DNA from: Xanthomonas dyei
GTDB taxonomy: Bacteria; Pseudomonadota; Gammaproteobacteria; Xanthomonadales; Xanthomonadaceae
Length of the DNA: 64,000 bases
Direction: 5' to 3'
NCBI RefSeq assembly: GCF_002939865.1
Contig: NZ_MDEE01000017.1
Location: 43,418 to 107,417, forward strand
Shown: positions 57,258 to 64,000 of the stretch, piece by piece
Numbering within the stretch: the first letter of the stretch is position 1
How the letters are laid out: each line of letters starts with the position of its first letter
The notes under the pieces: model-generated
Database searches by the model: none
What the model saw: only the letters and a program-made list of their open reading frames with translations
What the model was told of the DNA's origin: nothing
Program-made: the position numbers and the translations under genes

Positions 57258-58061
57258 ATGTATCGTCTTGCTATCGCCGCGCTGCTGGGCGCGCTCAGCC
57301 TTACCGCCTGCGCACAATCGTCGCAGCCTGCGGCAAGCAACGCCGGCGCCAAGCCAGCCGCCGCTGCCGCCCCCGCCGCGACCGGCAATGTGGATCAGCG
57401 CGTCGGCACCGCCCTCAAGGCGCTGGACCCGGACTTCAAGCCGGATTACATCGGCGCTGCGCCGTTCCCCGGGTTCCGCGAGGTGGTGGTCGGTGGGCAG
57501 GTGCTGTACGTCAGCGATGACGGCCGTTATCTGATCCAGGCGCAGCCGTTCGACATCCAGAACAAGCAGTTCGCGGCCAGCCCGGGCCTGCTGGCGTATC
57601 GTCGCAAGCAGCTGGAGACCGTGCCCAAGGCCGACCGCATCGTGTTCGCTCCTGCCAACCCCAAGTACACCGTGACCGTGTTCACCGACGTGGAATGCGG
57701 CTACTGCCGCAAGCTGCACAGCGAGATCGGCGAGCTCAACAAGCAGGGCATCGCGGTCGAATATCTGGCCTTCCCGCGCATGGGCCTGGGCAGCCAGGAC
57801 CACAAGGAAATGATCGCCGTGTGGTGCGCGGCCGACCGCAAGCAGGCCTTGACGGCGGCCAAGTCGGGCCAGCCGGTCAATTCCAAGGACTGCAAGAACC
57901 CGGTGTCGATGGAATACACACTGGGTCAGCGTCTTGGCGTCAACGGCACCCCGGCGATCTTTGCGCCGGACGGCACCCAGCTCGGTGGCTACCTCCCGCC
58001 GGCGCAGCTGCGCGAGGCGTTGGAAAAGCGCGCCGTCACCACCGCCGGTGGCAGCCGCTAA
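57258..58061 (+). CDS. dsbC: DsbC-family thiol:disulfide interchange lipoprotein
   Basis: 267 residues. Signal ends LGALSLTACAQ with a lipobox (LTAC), unlike the soluble E. coli DsbC. The dimerisation region is followed by a thioredoxin domain with CGYC (TDVECGYCRKLHSEIGELNKQGI) and the cis-Pro motif GVNGTPAIFA. Two more Cys residues are in AVWCAADRK and KDCKNP. It should isomerise disulfides in the periplasm, anchored to a membrane. Two strong hairpins/terminators flank it. Confidence 0.92.
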   Translation: MYRLAIAALLGALSLTACAQSSQPAASNAGAKPAAAAAPAATGNVDQRVGTALKALDPDFKPDYIGAAPFPGFREVVVGGQVLYVSDDGRYLIQAQPFDIQNKQFAASPGLLAYRRKQLETVPKADRIVFAPANPKYTVTVFTDVECGYCRKLHSEIGELNKQGIAVEYLAFPRMGLGSQDHKEMIAVWCAADRKQALTAAKSGQPVNSKDCKNPVSMEYTLGQRLGVNGTPAIFAPDGTQLGGYLPPAQLREALEKRAVTTAGGSR

Positions 58062-58131
58062 GCGGGAAGACGTGAGCCTGGCAGCGGTGGCGCGCGGGTA
58101 AGGCGCTTCGCAACGGCAGGATACGGTTGAG

Positions 58132-58172
58132 GAAGGGCTGGATGCGTAGGCATCCGGCCCTTCGTCGTTTTG
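58132..58172 (+). terminator. Rho-independent terminator after dsbC
   Basis: 14-bp stem GAAGGGCTGGATGC / GCATCCGGCCCTTC with one G.U pair and a GTAG loop, followed by GTCGTTTT. Confidence 0.88.
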
Positions 58173-58251
58173 GGGGATTGCCGTGTGGAGAGAGTGGTCA
58201 GAGGCTGGCTGGCGCGATGCCAGGCAGCCCCTCCGACCTCGAAGCTAATTG

Positions 58252-58314
58252 CCGACCTCCGACCTCCGACCTCCAATCCCCAATCCCCAATCCCCAATCC
58301 CCAATCCCCAATCC
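58252..58314. repeat. Tandem heptamer array upstream of purL
   Basis: Nine adjoining 7-base units: CCGACCT three times, then CCAATCC six times (63 bases). Located 63 bases before the purL start. The pure tandem tract is likely to vary in copy number. Confidence 0.88.
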
Positions 58315-58377
58315 CGGCCTGCACCGACCAACCTCCGCTACAATGATCGGCCCCGTTTCTGACACGGTTCCCCGGAC

Positions 58378-61300
58378 ATGATGGTCCTCGAGGGCGCTTC
58401 CGCCCTTTCGCCGTTCCGCCGCGCTCGGCTCGAAACCCGCCTGCAAACCCTCGTCCCCGCGCTGCGCATCACCGGCGCCTGGCACGTGTATTTCATCCGC
58501 GCCGAGGCCGGGCAGTCGCCCGATCCGGCCACCTTGCAGCGGATCCTGCAGGCGCAAGCGGACCCCGCGCCGCGCGACGAACAGGCGTCCTCGCACTACG
58601 TGGTGCCGCGTCTGGGCACGCTGTCGCCGTGGTCGAGCAAGGCCACCGAACTGGTGCGCGGCGCCGGGCAGCCGATCCAGCGCGTGGAGCGCGGCACCCG
58701 CATCGATCTAGTCGGTTGGCCGGACGACGCAGCGACCAGGGGCGCCGTGGCCAAGCTGCTGCACGACCCGATGACGCAATCGCTGCTTGGTTCTGCGGCC
58801 GCCGCCGAGGCGCTGTTCAACGTGCCCGACCCGGGCCATCTGCAGCGCGTGCCGCTGGATGGGCTGGAGCAGGCCAACCGTGACCTCGGCCTGGCCCTGG
58901 CGCAGGACGAGATCGACTACCTGCGCGAGCGCTTCGCCGAGCTTGGGCGCTACCCGGCCGATGTCGAGTTGATGATGTTTGCGCAGGCCAATTCCGAGCA
59001 CTGCCGGCACAAGATCTTCAACGCCAGCTGGACCATCGACGGCAAGCCGCAGGAACGCTCGCTGTTCCGCATGATCAAGCACACCCACCAGCAGACCCCG
59101 CAAAACACCTTGTCGGCCTACAGCGACAATGCGGCGGTGGTGGAAGGCGTGCCGGCCGCGCGCTATCGCCCGGATCCGGCCACCGGCCAGTACCGCAGCG
59201 AAGCGGTGCTGCCGTCGGCATTCGCCATCAAGGTGGAAACACATAATCACCCGACCGCGATCGCACCGTTTCCCGGTGCGGCCACCGGTGCCGGTGGCGA
59301 GATCCGCGACGAAGGCGCCACCGGCCGCGGCGGCAAGCCCAAGGCCGGTCTGACCGGTTTCACGGTGTCGCACCTGCGTATTCCGACCCTGCCGCAGCCG
59401 TGGGAAGCGCCGCGCGCGCTGAATCCGCGCATGGCTCCGGCCCTGGACATCATGCTCGACGGCCCGCTGGGCGGCGCCGCGTTCAACAACGAATTCGGCC
59501 GGCCGAATCTGCTCGGGTATTTCCGCAGCTTCGAACTGGCCGAAGGCCCGGGCCTGACCCGCGCCTACGACAAACCGATCATGCTGGCCGGCGGCCTGGG
59601 CGCGATCGATCGCAATCAGGTCGAAAAGCTGCGCCTGCAGCCGGGCGATGCGGTGATCGTGCTGGGCGGCCCGGCGATGCTGATCGGCCTGGGCGGCGGT
59701 GCGGCCAGTTCGGTGGCCGCTGGCGACAGTGCCGAGGCGCTGGATTTTGCCAGCGTGCAGCGCGAGAACCCGGAGATGGAACGCCGCTGCCAGGAGGTCA
59801 TCGACCGCTGCGTGGCGCTGGGCATCGACAACCCGATCCGCTGGTTCCATGACGTGGGTGCGGGCGGCCTGTCCAACGCGATTCCCGAGCTGCTGCACGA
59901 CTCCGGCGTGGGCGGCATCATCGACCTGGGCCGCGTGCTCAGCGACGACCCGTCGTTGTCGCCGCTGGAACTGTGGTGCAACGAATCGCAGGAACGCTAC
60001 GTGCTGGGCGTGCCGCAGGCGCGTCTGCACGAATTTGCCGCCATCTGCGCCCGCGAACGCTGCCCGTTCGCCGCCGTCGGCGTCGCCACGGCCGAGGAGC
60101 GGCTGGTGGTGGGATACGGGACGCTGGATGGCGGGACCGGGGACCGGGGACCGGGGACCGGTGAGGAGCAAGTGCAACAGCGTGAGCGCGATGCCACAAA
60201 CGCGCAGAGCACGTTCGATGCAGCACTTGGCAGCGCTGTTCCGGGTCCCCGGTCCCCGGTCCCCGGTCCCGACCTCCCGATCAATCTCCCCATGGACGTG
60301 CTTTTCGGCAAGGCGCCGAAGATGCATCGCGATGCGGTGCATCCGCCGGCGCCGCAGTGGCCGGTGTTGCAGACCGCAACGCTGGATCTGCAGCAGGCCG
60401 GTTTGCGCGTGCTGGCGCATCCCACAGTCGCGTCCAAGAGTTTTCTGGTCACCATCGGCGACCGTAGCGTGGGTGGCTTGACCGCGCGCGAACAGATGAT
60501 CGGCCCGTGGCAGCTGCCGCTGGCCGACTGCGCGATCACCCTGGCCGGATTCGAGACGTTTTCCGGCGAGGCGATGTCGATCGGCGAGCGCACGCCGCTG
60601 GCGCTGTTGAACGCCGCCGCGTCCGCGCGCATGGCGGTGGGCGAGGCGATCACCAATCTGTGTGCCGCTCCGGTGCAGTCGCTGGACAGCATCAAGCTGT
60701 CGGCCAACTGGATGGCCGCCGCCGGCCACGCTGGCGAAGACGCCTTGTTGTATGACGCGGTACGCGCGATCGGCATGGAACTGTGCCCGGCGCTGGAGCT
60801 GAGCGTGCCGGTGGGCAAGGATTCGCTGTCGATGCAGGCGCAGTGGGTTGTGGCCGGGACCGGGGACCGGGGACCGGGGACCCGGGAAGAGCAAGCTGCC
60901 GCCTTGCTGGATCTCACCGAAGAGGGCGCTTTCCCCGGTCCCCGGTCCCCGGTCCCCGGTCCCGGTGAAACCCACAAAAGCGTTTCACCTGTGTCGCTGA
61001 TCATCAGCGCCTTCGCACCGGTCGGCGATGTGCGCACGCAGCTGACGCCGTTGTTGCGCAACGACGAAGAAAGCGAGCTGTGGTTGATCGGGCTGGGCGG
61101 CGGCAAGCAGCGCCTGGGTGGGTCGGTGCTGGCGCAGGTGTATGCCGACGATGCGGCCTTGCCGGCGTTCGGCGGCGACGTGCCGGATCTGGAGGACGCA
61201 CAACGGCTGCGTAGTTTCTTCGAATTGATCCGCGATGCGCGCGAAAGCGGCCTGTTGCTGGCGTATCACGATCGCAGCGATGGCGGTGCGTTTGCGGCGC

Positions 61301-62496
61301 TGTGCGAGATGGCCTTTGCCTCGCGCCAGGGCCTGGATATCACGCTGGATGCCTGGGGCGATGACGCGTTCCGCAGCCTGTTCAATGAAGAACTCGGTGC
61401 GGTGGTGCAGATCGCCAGCGAAGATCGCGCCGCGTTTGCCGATCTGGTCGAACGCCATGCACTGACCGAGTGCGCGCAGCGCATCGCGCGGCCCACCGGC
61501 GCGCCACGCGTGCGGGTGAGTGGGCAGGGGCGGGTGCTGGCGGAGTGGCGTTGGGAGGAGTTGTTCGATGCGTGGTGGTCGGTGACCCATGCCATGCAGA
61601 AGCTACGCGACAACCCCGACAGCGCCGACGAAGAGCGCGCGCTGGCGCGCGATTTCCAGGCGCCCGGGCTGCGTCCCACGTTGGTGTTCGACCCGTCCGA
61701 GGATGTGGCCGCGCCGTTCGTGGCGACCGGCGCGCGGCCCAAGGTGGCGATCCTGCGCGAGCAGGGCGTCAATGGGCAGATCGAAATGGCCTACAACTTC
61801 GAACGTGCGGGCTTCAGTGCATTCGACGTGCACATGAGCGACCTGATCGAAGGGCGCGTGGATCTGGCGCAGTTTTCCGGCTTCGCCGCCTGCGGCGGTT
61901 TCAGCTACGGCGATGTGCTGGGCGCCGGCCGCGGCTGGGCCACCTCGATCCTGGAGCGCACCGCGTTACGCGATGCGTTTGCCGCGTTTTTCGCACGTAG
62001 CGATACGTTCGCGCTCGGTGTGTGCAACGGCTGCCAGATGCTCAGCCAGCTCAAGGACATCATTCCCGGTGCCGGGCATTGGCCGCGTTTCCTGCGCAAT
62101 CGCAGCGAGCAGTTCGAAGCGCGCACCGCGCTGCTGGAAGTGGTGGAGTCGCCGTCGATCTTCCTGCGCGGTATGGCCGGCTCGCGGATTCCGGTGGCGG
62201 TGGCGCATGGCGAAGGCCGTGCGGAGTTCGACACGGCCGTGGACCAGGCCGCCGCACGCGTGGCGCTGCGTTTCATCGACGGCAACGGCGCGGTGGCATC
62301 TCAGTACCCGCTTAACCCGAACGGGTCGCCGGACGGCATCACCGGGCTGACCAGCACCGATGGCCGCGCCACCATCCTGATGCCGCATCCCGAGCGCACG
62401 CCGCGCACGGCGAACCTGAGCTGGCATCCGGCCGACTGGGGCGACGACTCGCCGTGGCTGCGCATGTTCCGTAATGCGCGGGTGTGGTGCGGTTGA
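58378..62496 (+). CDS. purL: Phosphoribosylformylglycinamidine synthase with two in-frame insertions
   Basis: 1372 residues. The large single-chain FGAM synthase of proteobacteria: N-terminal PurS-like part, then [48 protein letters not shown], and ATP/Mg motifs, GKDSLSMQ, and a class I glutaminase domain with GVCNGCQM (Cys1216) and MPHPERTPR (His1337). It makes FGAM from FGAR, ATP and glutamine in purine synthesis. Residues 586-631 and 827-862 are encoded by inverted heptamer arrays absent from other PurL proteins (I recall about 1295 residues and catalytic Cys1135 in enteric PurL; minus 82 residues the values are 1290 and 1134). They fall in surface loops. Confidence 0.95.
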   Translation: MMVLEGASALSPFRRARLETRLQTLVPALRITGAWHVYFIRAEAGQSPDPATLQRILQAQADPAPRDEQASSHYVVPRLGTLSPWSSKATELVRGAGQPIQRVERGTRIDLVGWPDDAATRGAVAKLLHDPMTQSLLGSAAAAEALFNVPDPGHLQRVPLDGLEQANRDLGLALAQDEIDYLRERFAELGRYPADVELMMFAQANSEHCRHKIFNASWTIDGKPQERSLFRMIKHTHQQTPQNTLSAYSDNAAVVEGVPAARYRPDPATGQYRSEAVLPSAFAIKVETHNHPTAIAPFPGAATGAGGEIRDEGATGRGGKPKAGLTGFTVSHLRIPTLPQPWEAPRALNPRMAPALDIMLDGPLGGAAFNNEFGRPNLLGYFRSFELAEGPGLTRAYDKPIMLAGGLGAIDRNQVEKLRLQPGDAVIVLGGPAMLIGLGGGAASSVAAGDSAEALDFASVQRENPEMERRCQEVIDRCVALGIDNPIRWFHDVGAGGLSNAIPELLHDSGVGGIIDLGRVLSDDPSLSPLELWCNESQERYVLGVPQARLHEFAAICARERCPFAAVGVATAEERLVVGYGTLDGGTGDRGPGTGEEQVQQRERDATNAQSTFDAALGSAVPGPRSPVPGPDLPINLPMDVLFGKAPKMHRDAVHPPAPQWPVLQTATLDLQQAGLRVLAHPTVASKSFLVTIGDRSVGGLTAREQMIGPWQLPLADCAITLAGFETFSGEAMSIGERTPLALLNAAASARMAVGEAITNLCAAPVQSLDSIKLSANWMAAAGHAGEDALLYDAVRAIGMELCPALELSVPVGKDSLSMQAQWVVAGTGDRGPGTREEQAAALLDLTEEGAFPGPRSPVPGPGETHKSVSPVSLIISAFAPVGDVRTQLTPLLRNDEESELWLIGLGGGKQRLGGSVLAQVYADDAALPAFGGDVPDLEDAQRLRSFFELIRDARESGLLLAYHDRSDGGAFAALCEMAFASRQGLDITLDAWGDDAFRSLFNEELGAVVQIASEDRAAFADLVERHALTECAQRIARPTGAPRVRVSGQGRVLAEWRWEELFDAWWSVTHAMQKLRDNPDSADEERALARDFQAPGLRPTLVFDPSEDVAAPFVATGARPKVAILREQGVNGQIEMAYNFERAGFSAFDVHMSDLIEGRVDLAQFSGFAACGGFSYGDVLGAGRGWATSILERTALRDAFAAFFARSDTFALGVCNGCQMLSQLKDIIPGAGHWPRFLRNRSEQFEARTALLEVVESPSIFLRGMAGSRIPVAVAHGEGRAEFDTAVDQAAARVALRFIDGNGAVASQYPLNPNGSPDGITGLTSTDGRATILMPHPERTPRTANLSWHPADWGDDSPWLRMFRNARVWCG
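60133..60270. repeat. In-frame heptamer inverted-repeat element 1 inside purL
   Basis: Four GGGACCG units (60133-60160) and, inverted, one GGGTCCC plus three CGGTCCC units (60243-60270), with 82 bases between. 138 bases = 46 codons, so frame is kept. Translated as [13 protein letters not shown]... and [11 protein letters not shown]. Confidence 0.92.
60856..60963. repeat. In-frame heptamer inverted-repeat element 2 inside purL
   Basis: Three GGGACCG plus one GGGACCC (60856-60883) and, inverted, four CGGTCCC units (60936-60963), 52 bases between; 108 bases = 36 codons. The interior begins GGGAAGAGCAAG, like GTGAGGAGCAAG in element 1, and ends GGCGCTTTCC, like AGCGCTGTTCC in element 1. Confidence 0.92.
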
Positions 62497-62547
62497 GTGA
62501 GGTGATCCGGAGCCGCGCGCGCTAAGCGCGCGTCACGCGTCTCCCTG

Positions 62548-62582
62548 ACGGCCGTGTGCAGCGATGCATGCGGCCGTTTTCG
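62548..62582 (+). terminator. Rho-independent terminator after purL
   Basis: Stem ACGGCCG (62548-62554) / CGGCCGT (62571-62577) enclosing a secondary TGCA/TGCA hairpin, then TTTTCG. Confidence 0.8.
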
Positions 62583-63169
62583 TTTAGGCCCCCGGTCTGA
62601 TGCCACCGCGTCGCAAGGTGGCTGCGCGACGGTCTGGAGGGATTGGGTTGCATCGCGCATCACCATGCAGCGGTGCGGCGATGCTGTCGCTGAAAGAGGT
62701 GTGCAACCCGTGCGTTCTGGCCGGCTGCTGGCGCGTACAGGTCGGTCTATCCATGTGTTCCCGGCGGTGCGTTGCGGCAACGCGGCTCGCGTGCTGTGCA
62801 GCAACTCGGTGATGGGCACGGTGTCGCGCCTGGTCATGCCGACTTGGCTGTGCAGTCACGGCTAGGTTCCGTAAAAAATAAGGATTTCTTCAAGTAAATG
62901 TAAGATTTTTTAGTTATTCGAATAAAAATATTTTTTGCGTGCGTGATGCGCTCTGAATTTAGTTATTCGGGTGTTCAATAAATTTACCCAGCGTTGCATC
63001 TTCGTCACATGCCGCACGTCTTCTAAACACTCAGTGTCGCTTATTTTTCCGAATAAATCTCGGTGAAGGGGCGCTACTGCGCTTGATAAAACCTCAGGCG
63101 TCTGCGCGTCAATCGGGTGTGTGGTGGTCGGTTCTCACGCGCCAGGCCATAATGGAGGGTGAGTGTTTA

Positions 63170-63364
63170 ATGAAGAATATCGAAAATTTCGAGTGGCGGT
63201 CGCCCCGCGGTAAGGCGATGCATTATTCGATTATCTCGAACATGCCGGCGCGGTGTCGTCTGCCTGTGTGTCGCGGCTTGGGCGCTGCCATCTGCGTAGT
63301 GCTGGCTGGCAGTGCCATCACATTCACCGCAATGGCACAGGCGCGTAGTCCGGCGACGCCGTAG
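63170..63364 (+). pseudogene. Short exported-protein fragment, probably a broken gene
   Basis: 64 residues from ATG 63170, preceded by a good GGAGG ribosome-binding site. MKNIENFEWRSPRGKAMHYS, a basic stretch, then a hydrophobic signal-like segment (LGAAICVVLAGSAITFTAMAQA). A TAG stops it at 63362. A different frame then runs open to 63816 (from about 63361), with an Ala-rich and then irregular product. This looks like the start of a larger exported protein interrupted by a frameshift. The identity is unknown; an adhesin is only a guess. Confidence 0.35.
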
Positions 63365-63860
63365 GGCGTGGTCGATGGTCACATCTGTGCGCGCAGTTCT
63401 CCGCTGTCGCTGACGCTGACGCGTCGACGGGTTCGGTTGCCAGTGCGGTGGAGCCGACGCTCTCGTCCAACGCGGCAATGCCGGCCGAAGACGACAACGA
63501 CGTGCCTCCATGCTTTGATGGCAGCGGACAGGCATCGTTGTACGTGGCAGCGTGCCGCGTGCCCGGCGTCGAGGATAACGACGCCGTCTCCATGCGCAGC
63601 GGCACCAGCCAGACGGGGCGCTTCGCCGCGCCGCGTACAGGTACCTGCGTACTCAAGCTTGAGGGTGCCAGCTTCGATGGCGTGAGCCGGTTGGCGCGCC
63701 AATGCGTCGACGCCGGGCACCGATGCCCGGGTGATCGTCATTTCCTTGGCGCGCCTGCATCTGGCGCCGAGGTTGGCGGGCCGTCCAGGCGGCAGTGCCG
63801 ACACCCGAGGCGCTGACCCGCCAACTGACCTATTCCTGCTGCATTTTTGCGCAACCAAGC

Positions 63861-63888
63861 CCGCTGGCGTCTCGCAGCGGTTTTTTTT
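63861..63888 (+). terminator. Rho-independent terminator
   Basis: Stem CCGCTG (63861-63866) / CAGCGG (63875-63880) followed by eight T's. Confidence 0.78.
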
Positions 63889-63916
63889 GTCCGCAACGGA
63901 CATGGCTATTCTGTAA

Positions 63917-64000
63917 TGACCCACTGAAACTCTGCTCAGGTGTTAGTTTTCAGAGGAGACATCGATGAGTGCAGTGATGGACGAAGAACAGATCAAGCGC
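63917..64000 (+). mobile_element. Left end of an insertion sequence with orfA start (runs off window)
   Basis: TGACCCACTGAAAC at 63917 resembles the inverted-repeat end of IS3-family elements. An AGAGGAGA ribosome-binding site precedes ATG 63965, which opens MSAVMDEEQIKR. I recall similar N-termini in IS3-type orfA products of Xanthomonas. Only 12 codons are visible, so the family is provisional. Confidence 0.42.
63965..64000 (+). CDS. Probable IS3-type transposase orfA, 5' fragment
   Basis: Only 12 codons are in the window (MSAVMDEEQIKR). The start is supported by a ribosome-binding site 5-12 bases upstream. See the IS-end entry for the reasoning on family. Confidence 0.42.
   Translation, partial: MSAVMDEEQIKR

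Larger units (their letters stand above)
62497..63964. other. AT-rich and degraded accessory stretch after purL
   Basis: About 1.5 kb. The part 62865-63060 is strikingly AT-rich for this genome, with TTAGTTATTCG repeated at 62910 and 62959. A small open frame, terminator and the left end of an insertion sequence follow. No complete known gene found. Confidence 0.65.

Noticed and set aside
58252..58314. CRISPR-like array
   Set aside because: Units are 7 bases in direct contact with no spacers; no cas genes are near.
60133..60963. purL as a pseudogene because of the unusual repeats
   Set aside because: Both inserts keep the frame, the catalytic Cys1216 and His1337 are present, and the insert sites fall in loops.
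58708..60975. A 755-codon minus-strand frame inside purL
   Set aside because: Opposite strand of an essential conserved gene; product has no recognisable domain.

Overview
This is a GC-rich window from a chromosome that is almost certainly Xanthomonas (gamma-proteobacteria). The main evidence is a complete 12-gene type II secretion cluster in the gspC-to-gspN order of the Xanthomonas Xcs system. An N-acetylglucosamine cluster nagQ-nagP-nagR-nagB-II-nagA followed by a NixA-type TonB receptor, several large TonB-dependent receptors and GTAGGAGCG-type REP sequences agree with this. The sequence alone does not settle the species. There is no tRNA, rRNA, CRISPR array or prophage.

Layout. 1-2968: the end of nadV, a radical SAM gene and a DNA-methylase-like gene with a nucleotidyltransferase-like tail, in tightly overlapping order. 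3042-8686: a DUF2242-type lipoprotein, a glycine-zipper protein, a secreted protein with a transglutaminase-like E-C/E-N/FAH pattern, 6-phosphogluconate dehydrogenase, a Gfo/Idh/MocA oxidoreductase and a BON-domain protein. 9454-13208: a sensor kinase, a single-domain response regulator and a REC-kinase-REC hybrid. 13298-16485: folK, a pteridine reductase, a MidA-like methyltransferase and a VanZ-like protein. 16713-24216: a TonB receptor with a Zur-like box upstream, a prolyl-4-hydroxylase-like oxygenase, and a lipoprotein plus TonB receptor pair. 24376-35157: xcs type II secretion genes, mostly joined by ATGA-type overlaps. 35527-44812: the GlcNAc regulon, with two palindromic operator candidates. 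45241-52151 (minus strand): cca, then pepA-membrane protein-holC-valS. 52259-58061: lptF, lptG, small membrane proteins, xerD and a DsbC-like lipoprotein. 58378-62496: purL. 62497-64000: an AT-rich, degraded accessory stretch ending in what looks like the left end of an insertion sequence.

How genes work together. The Xcs system would assemble a pseudopilus (GspG-K), an inner-membrane platform (C, E, F, L, M, N) and a secretin (D); no prepilin peptidase gene is present here. The nag genes would bring GlcNAc across the outer membrane (NixA) and inner membrane (NagP), then deacetylate and deaminate GlcNAc-6-P (NagA, NagB-II) under two repressors. LptF and LptG are the LPS-export permease subunits.

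Most interesting signals. (1) purL carries two in-frame insertions built from inverted arrays of a 7-bp unit (GGGACCG in one arm, CGGTCCC in the other). They add 46 and 36 codons, and removing them restores the length and active-site position remembered for enteric PurL. Related heptamer elements sit between valS and holC and just upstream of purL. (2) A 144-bp repeat with imperfect terminal inverted repeats occurs twice at exactly the same length. (3) A 108-bp nested hairpin lies between cca and valS, and two opposed REP sequences flank xerD. (4) A near-perfect 24-bp palindrome lies upstream of nixA, an imperfect 26-bp palindrome upstream of nagQ, and a Zur-like box upstream of a TonB receptor.
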